Shown here piece by piece: positions 1-12,553 of a stretch of DNA of 48,327 bases. Source of the stretch: Gryganskiella cystojenkinii (lineage: Eukaryota; Mortierellomycota; Mortierellomycetes; Mortierellales; Mortierellaceae); assembly GCA_015852425.1 (NCBI GenBank), contig JAAAIG010000182.1, forward strand, positions 1 to 48,327. The letters are read 5' to 3'. The translations under genes were made by a program, and so were the position numbers. Every line of letters begins with the position of its first letter. Positions within the stretch are counted from its first letter, which is position 1. Under the pieces are notes generated by a model, which did not search any database, was not told where the DNA came from, and saw only the letters and a list, made by a program, of their open reading frames with translations.

Positions 1-291
1 TTTTTTTTTTTTTTCCTCTTACTCACTCGCACCCTTCCACCCTTCGTTCATTTTCTCATTCATTTTTCGTACCTCCGCCCCTTTGAGCACCTCCCCATTG
101 ACGAGTCGCTCATCCTACCTCCCTTTTCAACCTCGGTGGTCCTCCCATTTCTCCTTTTACTCTATCCTTGGACCTCAACACACCGAGCCCGTCCTTCTCA
201 TAACGACCTCAACCCAAAAACTCTTTTTTTTTTTATTTTTTTTTGGAAGAAAAACCATAAAGGACATTGCACACATAAAAAAAAGAGAGAC
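1..291. other. 5' flank of the first gene
   Basis: This stretch is strongly pyrimidine-rich on the + strand, with a T run at the very edge of the window and another around 222-243. That pattern is common in fungal promoters and 5' untranslated regions. Reading frames that overlap it have no recognisable protein similarity. I treat it as promoter/5'UTR of the gene starting at 292. No TATA box or other specific site is convincing. Confidence 0.4.
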
Positions 292-2773
292 ATGCCCATG
301 CCGACACAACCACAGTCCAGTAACAGGCATTCAATATCGACCGGTGCCGGCCATAATGTCAACGGCAACCACCATCTCCACCATCACTCTTCTACGACCT
401 TCTCCAATACTCCCCAATACGAGGACGAGCTCCCACCCTCGACCAAGGCTCCTCTGAAATATGCACTAAAGGACATCCACCCCGACGATAGCAAGGACAA
501 GGTCTTTGCGGCCATCCTCAAGGCCCTACTCTACCTTCGCAACAAGCCTTCGTCCCCCAAGGAGTTGGCCAATTGCATTATGAAGAACAAGTATACCATG
601 CTAGGGTAAGTCCCCCATCTTTTGTTCTTATTTGTTCTTGTCAGTCAGTCTGCTAGTCGGTAGACTGGGTCTATCAGACTGTTCAAACGCAGTACCCTTT
701 CGGTCTTATCTTTCCTTGTTTGTCTTCTCGTTGCCTCTTTTCTTCTCCTCGTCTGGCAACTCTTTTTGGTATGCCTGCGCCTCCTCAAACTTGGGATCAT
801 CAAAGTGGATAAGCTTCTTTTGGATAGAGAGAGAGAGGCAGTTGCCTATAGTTGATCTGCGCCTTTTTTCATTATTTCCTCTCTCGGATCTCACTCGCAT
901 GTGTCCCTTCCCTCTCGCAACATCAGGTTCTTTCTGATGCTCTTCCTACCTCCGGATTGTTTGCGGGATCACTTCTTGTGAAGTACTTATGATTCAGATA
1001 ACTGAGAGAATGGAGAGAAGGTCACTGGTGCTGTGCTGACTCCTCTGAGGGGAAGGACCCCCGTTTTTTACTATGAAGTTGTATTATCATCTTTTCCGGT
1101 TGGTCCAGCCTGGGGCATTTAGTGCATGCAAGGCTGGTCAGGACTACCATCAGAGCAGAATCAGATCGAGATCCGACGGTTTTGATCCTGCAAGGGTCAA
1201 AAGGATCACAGTCTGCTGAATCTTCTTTCCCCTCTCCATCCTTCCTTTCCTATTCTATCATTCGTTTTCTGTGCTCTTTTCTACCAGTTCTCTGTATCTT
1301 CCGTTCTTTCTTCGAGTGTGTACTGCTCTTTCATATTATTCGAGATTATTAGCTCTTTACATATCATTCTCCAAAAACTTTGGCCGCTCACTGACTGACC
1401 GTCAACTAGTCAAAATTCACACAGACACCTCCAGACGCAGACGCAGACATACCATGGGGAATGAGTCTCGCTCACTTTGTATTCCTTTTGTCTTTAATCT
1501 TGGATTTCAAGCTGCGCCGGCTGTAATTCGTTTTTTGTTTTATTTTTCGTGGTCAGTCAGTCAATCAGGGTGTCGTCGGTGGTTTCTGTGTTTCTCTCTC
1601 TTTTCTGCTTCTTTTTTATCTTTATTATTTTTGTTGGTCTTTCAGTGGGAAAGGCAGGATCTGCTTTTGATCACCATTCTTTGTTCTCCGAGGGGGGGAT
1701 TTGTGCAGATCCTTCCATGATTTATTTATAAGAGTCAGTGAGTAAACGTGCTGGTTTGTCTCTGGACCCTTTCTTTTATGTTGGAGACAGACGTAAGCCA
1801 GGACGGCGTGGCATCTCGTCCTTGTTCGGTTCTCCCGATCAGCTCTCATCGTGTGACCAAAGGAACGGTGCAGGGCGAAGGGAGAGCTCTTTGCACATTT
1901 GGTTTTTTGTACCCTTTTTGCCACCAAAGCTTTGACATCGCTTTTCGATATTCTTATCAACTACTCACCTTGTCACCACATCCCCACGACGGACTTTGGT
2001 TGACTTCATCGTTTCCCTCCCTCCCTTCCCGACTGGAGTGATGACGAGAAGAAGAGCAGATCATCGAAGCAGATGGAAGGAATTGGGACAGGAAAAAAGA
2101 GAGTTTCTGCGCTTTGGTGTCCCGACCCTGATTCTGAATCTTTTTTTTGCCACGAGGGAACTCAAAGAGAAAAGCGAAGAATGCATGGCAACCAGTTAAG
2201 GTTTTTTTTTGTTTTATGTTGGGTAGAAAGTAAAAAGAGAGCAAGAGCAGTGGACTGGGTCCATGGGAACAGTAAGGGGAGTGAACGTCTCTCCGTCCGT
2301 GTTTGTCGTTCAGAGAAAGTGTGGAAAGACGAGAGGAGGCACAATGATAGAGAGCAATTTTCATCTTCCGACCTCAATTTGTCTGCCTTGCACTCAATGC
2401 TCACTCCATTCTTTTTATCTCTCGGTGTCTTATGCTAACCATCATGGCGTTACTCGCTTGTGTACTTTTTTTTTTTCTCATAGTGGAGCAACGCCATATG
2501 CCACTGTGTCGTCAAGGATATCTCAGCATTTCAAGCGAGCAGCAGAGCATAAACCGCCAAGGACACCTATCCTTGCCAAAGCCGTTGATGAACGCCACTC
2601 GCGGAAAATCCATTACTATCTCGCTAAGAATCACATCGTCAAGAACCCCAGCGCCGCTGCCTCGACTGACCTGGATTCCTCCTCCGGTTTCTCCAGTATG
2701 GGTTCCGAGGACGACGATGATGATGACGATGATGACGATGACGATAGACGAAACAACGCCATGGATGACGACG

Positions 2774-2810
<37 letters not shown>

Positions 2811-5800
2811 TGGAGACATGTCCGGAGATTCTTCTGAACGGAAACAAAAACGTCGGCGACAACATCAACTCTATCAACAACAACAACAACTGAACTCGGA
2901 CACGATGCTTCACAAGGCCAGAGGCGTGATGCGCAAGCGCAAGCAGCAGAAAGTCTTCCCCACCAACCGTCCAACAGTCAAACGGTTCAAGTCGAAACAT
3001 GTGTTGATTGGCAGTTTCAAGGCAACCACGCCTACCAGTATCCACCCCTCCAAATGGAGACCCGCGAACAATCAGGATTATAGTGAATCCGAAGAAGGGG
3101 ATGACGAGAGCGTGGACGAGGATGAGGATCTGGATGACGATGACGACGTGTTTGGCAAGGATGACCTGGTCCTTATGGATCTGCATATGCCCGACATACA
3201 AAAAGATCGTTTGCCCACGCCAAAGTCTCTTTCAAGCTTTTCCACGCCCAACTCACTCTCCTCGCCGATGTCAACTCCAACGCACTCAGGAACCGCTGCC
3301 AGTACCATCGCGGGTATGCACGGCTTGTTGAATGCGACCAAGGTGCTGTCTTTTGACTCTAAGAAGTCCCCTCCTCATCCTGGTTCCCAATCATCCTCAG
3401 GATTGGTCATGACATTGAACGCTGCTGGATCCTCCAGTACCGACATCTTGCAAGAGTCTAGTGAAGACGAACAGGATTTCAGCGACTACCACGAAGAAAT
3501 GATGCAAGGCGATTTCGACGATTTGGACGACGACAAGAAGACTATCAATGTCAAAACGGAGGGACCCACTCAAGCGAAGAGCATCGCAGTTCCCATCCCG
3601 TCTGTCCGCAATACTGCGCCGTCGTCGTCCTTTGCAGCAGGAGGGACACCGGTGTCGCCATTCAGTAATTTGGCATCGACCCCGACCTCTAGTTCGTTCT
3701 TGATGGGAATGTCGCCCCGTAGTCGCAAGATGTCGATGAGTGGTCTCTTGATGCCACCGGATTCTTTGTTGCTCTCCCCTCGATCCAGCAGTATCTTTGA
3801 CCCTGAATTTGGATCGACATTCCTCTCTGATTACACGAACGATATGTCTTCAACCAAGGATCATCAATATGTTCCATTGATGGAGCTTAATAATCCTGAA
3901 TCGATGCCTGTTTCTGAATTGGACCGACTATTAAGTTCATCTGGTGGCTCATTCTTCCCCAGTCTGTCTCGAAAGGTCTCGATCTCGGGATGGGGCAATA
4001 TTAACGCCAAGCACATTGCACATACTCCTCATCGCCAATCCAATCTCCGAAATACAGCCAACGGGATCTTACAAAACGCCGTCGCGGCCACATCTCCTCT
4101 CCTCCAGTCTTCATCAAATGGCGTTTTCGCGCCTGCTGGAGCTTCATCACCCGCCGCCAAATCGGTCAGTTTTAACTCTAACGCTCCTCACCCGCTGGCA
4201 GCCAGCTCAGGACTCGCTAAGCCGGCAGAGGTCAAGCCAAGCGCAAATGTCGTCTCATCCACAATCGCAGCTCAGTCCTCGACGGCGATGACGCAGCAGC
4301 AAAAGTCGGCATCAACAGCAGCTGTAGTCCCACAACCCAAGCCTGCGACGCCGGCAACCACTACGCCTGTGATTACTGCTCAGAGCCCGGCCAAATCTGT
4401 GATTGATGCCAACAAGGAGAGTGCGGATGTGGATATGGAAGCTGCAGAGCAAGACGATGAGACGGAGTCCGAACTCGAGGATGATGATGCACCCAAGCCA
4501 CCTGCGGACCCACCAAAGTCATTAGTTCGAGTTTCAGTCTACGCCAACTTGCAAGTGTACGAGACTATTATGCCCGGGACAGATCTGAGACTAATGCGTG
4601 TGGCTGGAGTGGTGGCGCCTCCCAATCCCAATATGAATGGGCGAGGGGTTGTGATCCAAAAGAAGGTTATCCCAGCTTTGAATAATGACCAGCACGCAGG
4701 ATTTGTCAACGCAGCTATGTTGCGACTGGCGGCCAGAACCATTATTGGAGACGGTCAGTTTGATATCAACCAGGAGCCTACCACCCTGTACATTGTCTTG
4801 GAGGGTCCCATGGAAGTTCGCGGAGCCTGGTAAGTTTATCAAAGTCAATTGTTTGTGTGCTTACTTAGCGGGTTTGTCTCGGTCAATTTTTGGAATAATC
4901 TCCTAATCCATTTGTTATTCTGTTTATCGTCTGTAGGGTTGGACTTGCAAGAGCCCGAGAGCTTTGCCACGAGTACAGGCTTGATCTTTTGCCAGGAATT
5001 GCACAAATGTTGCAAGACAATCCCATGCTTGTCGCAAATGCCAGTAAGCGCCTTTGCCAGTTTGGCGGACGAGTGGAATGCAATGGTTATGTAGTCGAGC
5101 TACGGTATTGACTTTTACTGCTGATGTATATTAGATGATTCTCGTGGAACAAAGCAATCGGCGGAAAGAAAGAAGGCATTGAAGCAGAGGAAACAGCAAC
5201 AGGCGGCTTTGCAACAACAACGACTCGCAGCTCAATCATCGTCTACACTCAAAGCCGAATCTCCATCTCTTGTGGACATTCGACGCAAGTCCCATGCAGC
5301 GGATGATGATACCACTCCGTTCGTGAACTTTGAGGAACTCGAGGAAAAACCGAAAAGATCTTCCGATAATGATATCGAGATGTCATCCTCTGCGGATGGT
5401 TCCACGTCCATTGCGGGCAACGGGCGAGCAGGCTCTGGCACCACCGGTGGTGGTTTCCAACAGACAGCATCCGATGGCACCATTGCCCAGAATGGAGCCC
5501 GCGAACCCGAGGCAAATCAACTTTGGATCCCAACTACCAACCCAGTCGTGCCTGGTATCCACTTGACCGTGATCGATAACGTAGCACTTTATACCACAAA
5601 GTTGGTCAACCCAGGTGCAGAGTACAGATTACTGCGCCGAGCTGACAATGGCTATGTGAACGCGACCACTTTATTGCTTGCAGGAGGTGTTGAAACGGAG
5701 CAAGAACGTAGTATCGTGTTGAGTTTGGAACTTGGACGCGTTCGAGTTCGTAAACCCGGCTCCCAGTTGTTTGGAACCTGGATTCCCTTAGCCCGTGCTC

Positions 5801-7308
5801 GTGCCTTGGCGGCTACTTGTTCTTTGCACCACAAGCTTGGACCTTTCTTGAATGACAACCTTGACACTTACTTCCCGTCGCCATTACCCATTCCGAACCA
5901 GAAGGTGACCCCAAGTGTCGTCACTGCCACAGCGTCAGCACTCATGAACCAACAAGCAGCCGCTTCACGCATGCGGACCATATCCCTTTCGGCTCTCCGA
6001 TCCTCTACCTCACCCCCTACTTCTGGTCTTTCTCGTGCCAGCGCTCTCAATCATCAGCTGTCCCGAGGTATGATGGCCAACACTGGATCCAGTCACCTGC
6101 AACAGCTCATTGCCCAGCAAGGACAATCCGGTCAGTCGACTCTTAACAGCATGTTGATGTTGAATGGCAACCAGGTGGAGAGTAATCAACCGGCCTCCGC
6201 TGCAACAGCAGCTGCTCCTTCTACTCCAACCACACCTACTGCCTCTCAGACCTCTTCTCCAGCTAGCGCTGTTTCCGTCACGACTCCGAAAACCGCTGCT
6301 GCGACAACCACATCTGCCATCGCTACAATGGCATTGCCTGCCTCAGTTCCTGTCACTTCGTTGAAAGCCTCAAACTTGACCACTGGAGCGAGCATCCTGC
6401 AATCTCTTGGACAGGCTAATCAAGGGCCTCTCAGTGCAGGTCCTCAACTTCGTCCCCTCCAAGGTGGTTTCTTGCCTAGAGTTGAGCCCCATACAGGTCG
6501 GCCTATTCTGCCCATGCTCAATGAGACTGTTTCAGCCGTTCCTGGCCAGAGCGTGATCCCTGTTAAGGATTATCAAGATTCAGACGATGACACAGAGTCA
6601 GACGATGATGTAGAGGGTGTCCGACAAAAGATGAAGTTGCTCCGAGCTCAACAGCAGGAGGAAGCTGAGAAAAACGCAAAACTGAACAACACCCCAGGTA
6701 GCGGAGTCGCAGGACAGGCCTCTGGTCAAAAGGCGGCAACTCTTCAGCAGCAACAGCAACAGCAGCTGCAGCAACAGCAGCAGGTCCTTTTGCAACAGCA
6801 GCAGATTCAACAGCAGTTACAGCAACATCAGCAGCACCAGGCGCTCCTCAAGGCCCAGCTCCTGCAACAACAACAGCAGCAAAAACTCCAGCAGCAACAG
6901 CAGCAACTGTTGATTCAACAGCAATTACAGAAGCAGCAACAGCAACAGCAGGCTGCTCAAGCCGCACAAGCCGCCCAGGTCGCACAGGCTGCTCAACAAC
7001 AGCAACCACAGCATCAACAGCAGACAGTATCAAATCTCCACAAACCCTCTATGCGTGGAGGCAAAACCGCTCCTCGTACTCTGGCCTCTGGAGCTGATGC
7101 TGACTCTGAAAGTGATGGAGAGGAGGTCGATCGTCAACGCCGCAAAAACGCTTCCACGCCAGCCAATTCAGTCACCGGGACTACTGCTGCTACATCTACC
7201 CTCGCTACTCCTGCTACTGTAACTAAGCCCGCTGCTATGGATGAGGACATGGATAGTGACGAGGACATTGATATCGGAGGCAGCGATGGAGATGATGATT
7301 TACGTTAA
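292..7308 (+). CDS. Gds1-type winged-helix protein with two KilA-N/APSES-like domains
   Basis: Four exons: 292-605, 2484-4829, 4937-5043 and 5135-7308 (TAA), giving about 1646 aa. The phases join cleanly. The exon 1/2 junction rebuilds a winged helix around residues 55-135 (SPKELANCIMK before it, GATPYATVSSRISQHFKRA after it), the motif of the yeast Gds1 family. Two KilA-N/APSES-like folds follow, at about residues 785-925 (GFVNAAML, then GAWVGLARAREL across the exon 2/3 junction) and 1049-1175 (GYVNATTLLL, then GTWIPLARARAL). Poly-Asp runs are encoded at 2709-2815 and a poly-Gln region at about 6748-7023. The protein is presumably nuclear and DNA- or chromatin-associated; the yeast relative is linked to mitochondrial and carbon-source regulation, but targets cannot be read here. 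The ATG at 292 is the last in-frame ATG before the conserved domain; an ATG at 136 is in frame but lies in pyrimidine-rich leader. Confidence 0.8.
606..2483 (+). other. Exceptionally long first intron (1878 nt)
   Basis: The donor is GTAAGT at 606 and the acceptor is a T-rich tract ending TAG at 2483. Splicing is required to rebuild the Gds1-type winged helix, so the boundaries are well supported. All other introns placed in this window are about 50-400 nt, so this one is an outlier. It contains only short pyrimidine-rich reading frames with no family similarity on either strand. It may hold regulatory sequence or an unannotated noncoding transcript, but I see no specific signal for either. 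Confidence 0.75.
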
Positions 7309-7539
7309 ATACTCTAAACCCTCCAAGTTCCCACTCCCCGTCCCTCATTGAGTCATATATATCTACCCTTCACGTCCATACAGTTTCCTCTTTTTCTTTT
7401 TTCTTTTTTCTTTGTTTTCCTTTTTATTATTTGTTCGCGTCAACATCTCCTCGTTCCTTAACATCATAGGCATAGTGTAGTTATAACAATTTGTATACTA
7501 AAATGTTTTATCCTTGCAATTTTTTTGTGGCTTGTCTTT

Positions 7540-9536
7540 TCAGCTTTGACCAGGTGTAGACGTGGTCTCCACGACATCAATAACGGTGGTGACAATGGCA
7601 ACGACTTCCACAAGGTTTTCCTTTGGAATATCGTCTGTGGAGGAGGAATTAGGCGCATTGAGATCCGCAGAAAGAAGCTTATCAGCGAGCTTGTCAATCT
7701 CAGCGTCCTCTTTTGGCGACGACGAAGCCTTTTTCTCTTCCTTTGCAGGAGCGTCCTCCAATTTGCTCTTCGCCTGGTTCACAGTCTCCCTGAACTCTGA
7801 TTCATCCTCCTTTTTGCTCTTCTTGTCCTCTTCCTCGTTATTTTCAGAATCCTTCTCAAGTTCCTTCTCGGCAGCGGCCTCCTCGAGTTCAGCAGCGAGC
7901 AAAAGGGCTTCCATTTCCTCCGCGATCTGCATCTCGATGTTACCAGCTTCGAACATGGCCTGTAACTCTCCCTATTTTATCAAAGCCAAAAAAAAAACAA
8001 AAAAGAGATAAAAACAGAGTTAATTGACACTTCCATCGATTTGCCACCAATTTCAACTCCTTTTTTTGGTGTCAGATTGCATGGCAGTTAGGTGGTTTTT
8101 TACCTCCCAACCACAGAGCTTAGCCAACTCTCGAACACCTTCATCACAGTTGCCGAGGAAGAGAGCATCACGTAGGGTCGGGTACTTCCACTTGTCGTCA
8201 AAGTCAAATCCGCCATGCAAATCCTCTCCAGCCTTCTCGCGGTTGATCAAGAGTCGAGGGCATTCCGGTCCCACACGGGTGATCAATTGGTTGAAGGGTC
8301 CAACTTGCAAGGAAGTGCCCAGGACGATCAAGAGATCGCATTTTTTGAAATCCTTTTTTTTTTTTTGTAGGAGTGTGGAGATGTTGTGAAAGAATGTTAG
8401 CCACATTGTTTTTTTTTGCAGACGAAATGACATGGCTCTCGAATTGGACTTTTGCATTGGTTCGTTGTTGTTTTTCTGTACCTGCATAGCAAGATGACCG
8501 AACCTTGGTGGGAGATCCTCACCAAAGAAGGTGATGGTCGGCTTTACCAATCCACCACAGGCATCGCAATATGGAATCGTGCTCTTCAAGATATGCTCTA
8601 CAGACAAAAAAAAAAATGTCACAGGAACGAAAGTTAGCACTAGCTCAGACTGTGCGTCTCTTTGCTCTATTCGATGATCTCTCCCCAGGTATTTACTTCG
8701 GATCCAGGCATTGTCGGTCACGATCTCGCACTTGATACATTTGGAGGATGCAAAGGATCCATGTGCCTCGACAAGGAGTTCATCCTCCAATCCTGTCAAA
8801 CGCTCTAGCATGTCGATGTTTTGAGTATAAGATCGAAGGAGGAGACCCTTTCTGGCGAGCAAAGGCAACAAGTAGTGTGTGAATGTAGGCTATAACATAG
8901 TTTCAAAAACAAAGACAAAGAAGAATTGTTAGGATCCAGTGGTCCATAAATTAGTTGAGCCCTATAATCGGGGGACCAAGCATTCCTTACGCGATATCGT
9001 CCAGGGAGCAACTCCTTGGCGAGTCTGAAGAATGGACCCGGATTATCCTAGGTGTCAAAGCGAGAACGATAAAAGTTAATTTTCGTGATACAGAACGACA
9101 CGGACACACGAGAGAGAGAGAACAAGAGGGTGTGGAATAGGCTAGTCATACCTTAAAGAACGAAATGTCGAAGACTGCCTCAGGATAGGGCAAGTTGTAC
9201 TTTTCAAGATCATCGTAGAGTCCAGTCCCTGGGGATCTGAAATCCTTGATACCAGCCGCAGTGGAGATGCCTGCACCACTCATTACAATGATGTTCTTGG
9301 CTATCGAGGTAGTTTTACACAAAAGATTTAGTCGTCTAAGGATAGGTTCAACTAAGGCGGAACATCATCGGACTGAATCCATTGACATCCAGTCTTTCTT
9401 ATATCTTACCCTTCCCCTCTTTGATAAGCTCGGCAACGGCAGCGAGATTACCATCCTTGAGAATGTGGACCCTGGGCTCAACTGTCTTTCCCTTTTGGAG
9501 TCTGGTCTTGTAGCCAGAAGGTCGAGGCGAGGACAT
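7540..9536 (-). CDS. HST2: NAD-dependent protein deacetylase, Hst2/SIRT2-type sirtuin
   Basis: Seven exons on the minus strand: 9410-9536, 9152-9300, 8991-9047, 8697-8889, 8482-8597, 8104-8352 and 7540-7971. The product is about 440 aa, near the size of fungal Hst2. Class I sirtuin landmarks run in order: GAGIS at 51-55 and [10 protein letters not shown] at 62-71 (NAD-binding loop), TQNID at 133-137, catalytic His154 in EAHGSF, a zinc site at Cys162/165 and Cys186/189, and GTSLQVGPF from 226. The acidic, Lys/Glu-rich tail encoded at 7540-7971 is outside the catalytic core. The enzyme removes acetyl groups from lysines using NAD+; Hst2 relatives act on histone H4 K16 and tubulin. Position 61 is Lys where many relatives have Pro. 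It is head-to-head with the Rqt4 gene. Confidence 0.92.
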
Positions 9537-10218
9537 TTTTTTTTTTTTTTTTTTGAGTGTGCTGTTTACGAGGTAGTCGGTGCAGATAATTGATCAGATC
9601 CTGGTTCTGAGAGTGTCGTCCGCGTCCTTATTGTTGAAGTGCGAGAGGGTGGGTGGATGTGGATGCGAATGTGAAAGAGGAGTGATTTGGAAAAGAATGA
9701 AACAGAAGGGTCAAGAGCGCGAAAAAATAAAAATAAAGATATTTTGAGGCACAGTCGAGGCACGGGATTCGAGCGTGTCCGCAGTGTCCAATGCAACAAT
9801 CCAATCAAATGCAACAGTGTTTATTCCGACATGCCATTATGCCAGTAGAATAAATATGTAGACACCCCTGGAGCTCTCTTGGCTATCCATGCATTCATCC
9901 ATGCACCCTTCTTGGCACCAGTTTCATCGATAGTCAGTCCTCTCCTCCTGTTGTCATATTGCACGGACTGAGAGTCTTTTATTCATTTTCGAGGCTGAGC
10001 AAAAACGGTCCTTTGTCGAACAAAGCCACTCGAAAAGTCTTCCCGCAGCAACTCTCTCTCTGTTCTCTCATCTCCATCGTCTCCATCGAAACTATTGTTA
10101 CCATTACTCGTCGTGCATTTCACGTTATTCTCTTCTCTCCCTTGTTTCCTCTGTCATTTCATTCTTTCCCTGCACCTTCCTTTGTTTATTCTCTAGAAAC
10201 CACTTACTTAATTACTCC
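9537..10218. promoter_or_regulatory. Divergent promoter region, sirtuin / Rqt4
   Basis: About 680 nt separate the two start codons of the divergent genes, so both promoters and leaders must lie here. There is a T run directly upstream of the sirtuin ATG (9537-9554) and pyrimidine-rich leader before the Rqt4 ATG (about 10020-10200). No TATA box or protein-binding site is clear enough to name. Confidence 0.4.
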
Positions 10219-11541
10219 ATGTCCAACAACCGTGCAAAGAAGCAGGCCAAGAAGGCCCAAGCAGAACCTCTCTCGGAGCTCGAAAAGGCCATTCGCGCTA
10301 TTGATCTTGCTACAGAGTCAGCGAATGCTGCCAAGGAGCGCAAGCCATGTTACTGTCTCGGTAAAGACAGAAAGAGACATCTTTTTTTTTGTTGTCGTCG
10401 TCGTCGTCAAAGAAAGACAAAAAAAGGACTGGCTAATACTAACAATAACCAAAATATCCCCCACTGACCACCTTCTTCGATCGGATCCAATTAAACAATG
10501 ATAGCAACCAAGCACAAGTTGAACGTCTTTGCACCCAACTGTTTAAACTGCGGCAAGATCATTTGTGCGCTGGAGGGACCCGGACCTTGTACCTACTGTG
10601 GAAAACCCGTCGTCTCGGTCGATCAACAACAGGCAATGGTACTGGAACTCAAACGAGAAAAAGCCGCACTGGCGAAACAACAGGCCATGGCCACGGCCAA
10701 GAGGAAACCCAAGGCCGCGACCCTGAGCACAGCAGGGTATGCCAGTAAACTCGGAGGAGGCTTGTCCGCCGCCACCGGGACCGCAGGCGGATGGGCTGAA
10801 CTCGATAATAGCCACAACAACCGGGACGGCCGCATGACCGAGGAAGAAGAGTTGCAGGAAGCGATGAAGGCCTCTTTGGCCCAGGCCCACAAGGAAAAGC
10901 TGTTGGAGTTTGATCGGACCAGTGCTCGGCGATCCCATGTCATCGATCAGGCTACGGATTTTGTTCTTCCAGGTGATCGTCCTAATCTCTGGTTGACGGA
11001 AGAGGAGCGACAGCAGCAGACAGAGAAGGCTCGTCAGAACCTGGACAAGGTCACGGCGGCAGCGAGTGGTTACCAACGTGCCAAGGTCATGACCATTGAT
11101 GTCGTCAACCGTCGAGTCGTCGTTGAGGCTGCAGCACAAGTCATTCCGGATGAGGACGAAGATGATGACGCTGTTCCGGAACCGACGAGCAAGTTTGATC
11201 AGGCCAAATCGACGAGTATCAGCGGCGGTAACAAGCACGGAGGAAGAGGAGGGGCGTTTGCCATGAACCCATTGCTTCGACTTGGTGAGACCCCTACGTT
11301 TATTGCCAAATCGACCCTGACCGGAGGCAAGAATTCCAAGGCCGGCGGAGCATCGAAGTCGACGAAGGATGTAAAGGAGAAGATCCTCAAGGCCAGAGCC
11401 GAGAAACCAAAAGTACCGAGACTGCAATATGATGAAGGATCTTACGAGGCTCTGATGGACGACGCGCAATTCTCATACAATTCTGCTGGAAGCGATGTGC
11501 AAGCTGTGATGGCTAGTATTGTTGAGCCTAGCTGCGGATAA
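10219..11541 (+). CDS. RQT4: RQT complex subunit Rqt4 / TRIP4 (ASC-1) zinc-finger protein
   Basis: Two exons, 10219-10360 and 10505-11541, encode about 392 aa. The exons join inside the diagnostic zf-C2HC5 domain: Cys44, Cys46, His51, Cys60, Cys63, Cys68, Cys76 and Cys79, seven Cys plus one His. TRIP4/ASC-1 and yeast Rqt4 carry this finger. Rqt4 works with the helicase Slh1 and Cue3 to split collided ribosomes during ribosome-associated quality control in the cytosol. The remainder is charged, with a helical stretch after the finger and a Gly/Lys-rich linker. No ASCH domain of the kind found at the C-terminus of human TRIP4 is visible, so it resembles the short fungal form. A putative poly(A) signal follows at 11558. 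Confidence 0.88.
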
Positions 11542-11557
11542 AACAAAAAAGATAGTT

Positions 11558-11563
11558 AATAAA
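11558..11563 (+). terminator. Putative poly(A) signal AATAAA for Rqt4
   Basis: An exact AATAAA lies 17 nt after the stop codon of the Rqt4 gene, in A-rich sequence. Fungal polyadenylation signals are loose, so this is suggestive only. Confidence 0.4.
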
Positions 11564-12426
11564 AACGATATTATATGATACCTTCTGGTTTGTTGTTGAA
11601 TAGCGTTAGAAAGAACGCAACATCATGGATATATTCAACCGCTCGTTCATTGTTAGACAGGTTTCCTGGCACTTTAAAAGTGCGAGGTAGCCTATACAAT
11701 ACGCAAGCTGAACGGACGGCGTGGTTAAGAGCTGACCAAAACAACAACAACAAAATAACTTCCTGGGATCGACTTTCTCACGCCGAATAATACAATTGCC
11801 AAGCTTGATCAAAACAATGTCGAACCATGGAGGCGTTGCAGTTGTTTTTACCCTGACTCGGATAACTTTTGTTTGTTCTTTACATCCTCATGTTGTCAGG
11901 ACATCGCGCTCGGCGTTGAGGATGTTGCCTTTCTTGAGGTTAGGTAAATAATTGCCTTATTGGACATTCGCTGGAAAGGACGGCGAAAAGGATGATGAGG
12001 ACTTGCAGAAAACAGAAATGCAGAATAACCCGTCTTGGTGGGCAAAGAAGGGCCTGTGGAGAGTGTTTCCAATAATGCGCTAAGTCTTCGTCTCGCTCTT
12101 GGCACTTCGCCCTTGTTTAGTTCCTTTGTCCTACCTCGCAAGAAGATCGATGTCATGTCATCCAAAAAAGAGCCGGAAAAAGTAATCGCGACTTGTTTTG
12201 GCAAGCAATTCGAATATCCAAGGACCGAGATCGCAAAACTTAATCAGGGCTCTCCTCTCATTCGTCAGTGACACTTTCCCACAGTTTGTAAATCCGCTCC
12301 AAAGAAGGGCATCTCCCAGAATGTCCGTATTTTCGTTCCCGTCGCTTTCTTCCTTTCCACTTGTTCCTGATACCACTGTAACCACAAACAAAAGCACGCA
12401 ACCACTCTTCTTCTCGATCCAACTCG

Positions 12427-12436
12427 TATATAAATA
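12427..12436 (+). promoter_or_regulatory. TATA-like element of the M32 peptidase gene
   Basis: The sequence TATATAAATA lies about 120 nt upstream of the first ATG of the M32 carboxypeptidase gene, followed by a C run and a pyrimidine-rich leader. Position and sequence fit a fungal TATA box. If it is used, transcription would start close to the possible 5'UTR intron donor at 12459. Confidence 0.45.
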
Positions 12437-12553
12437 ACCCCCCCTGAGAAGTTTGCCCGTAAGTCCTTTTTTATTTCTTCTTTCTCCTCATTCCTCTCAT
12501 CACTCAGTCCTAATCCGACAAAAAAAAACTAATTACACTTCTCCCCTCAGTGC

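Larger units (their letters stand above)
11542..12553. other. Intergenic region between Rqt4 and the M32 peptidase
   Basis: About 1 kb with no supported gene. The left end holds the Rqt4 3'UTR. The right end holds a TATA-like site at 12427 and the pyrimidine-rich leader of the next gene. A possible 5'UTR intron (donor GTAAGT at 12459, acceptor CCCCTCAG ending 12550) sits just before the ATG; only its splice-site match supports it. The short frames in the middle look random. Confidence 0.5.

Noticed and set aside
2512..3201. 229-codon minus-strand frame with a Val/Ile-rich run that looks like a membrane protein
   Set aside because: The hydrophobic run is the antisense of the poly-Asp codons in the first gene.
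8053..8871. 272-codon continuous frame through the sirtuin introns
   Set aside because: It inserts non-conserved segments between the zinc cysteines and the GTSL motif; splicing removes them and restores family spacing.
10543..11469. 308-codon minus-strand frame opposite Rqt4
   Set aside because: Antisense of a well-supported zinc-finger gene; no family features.
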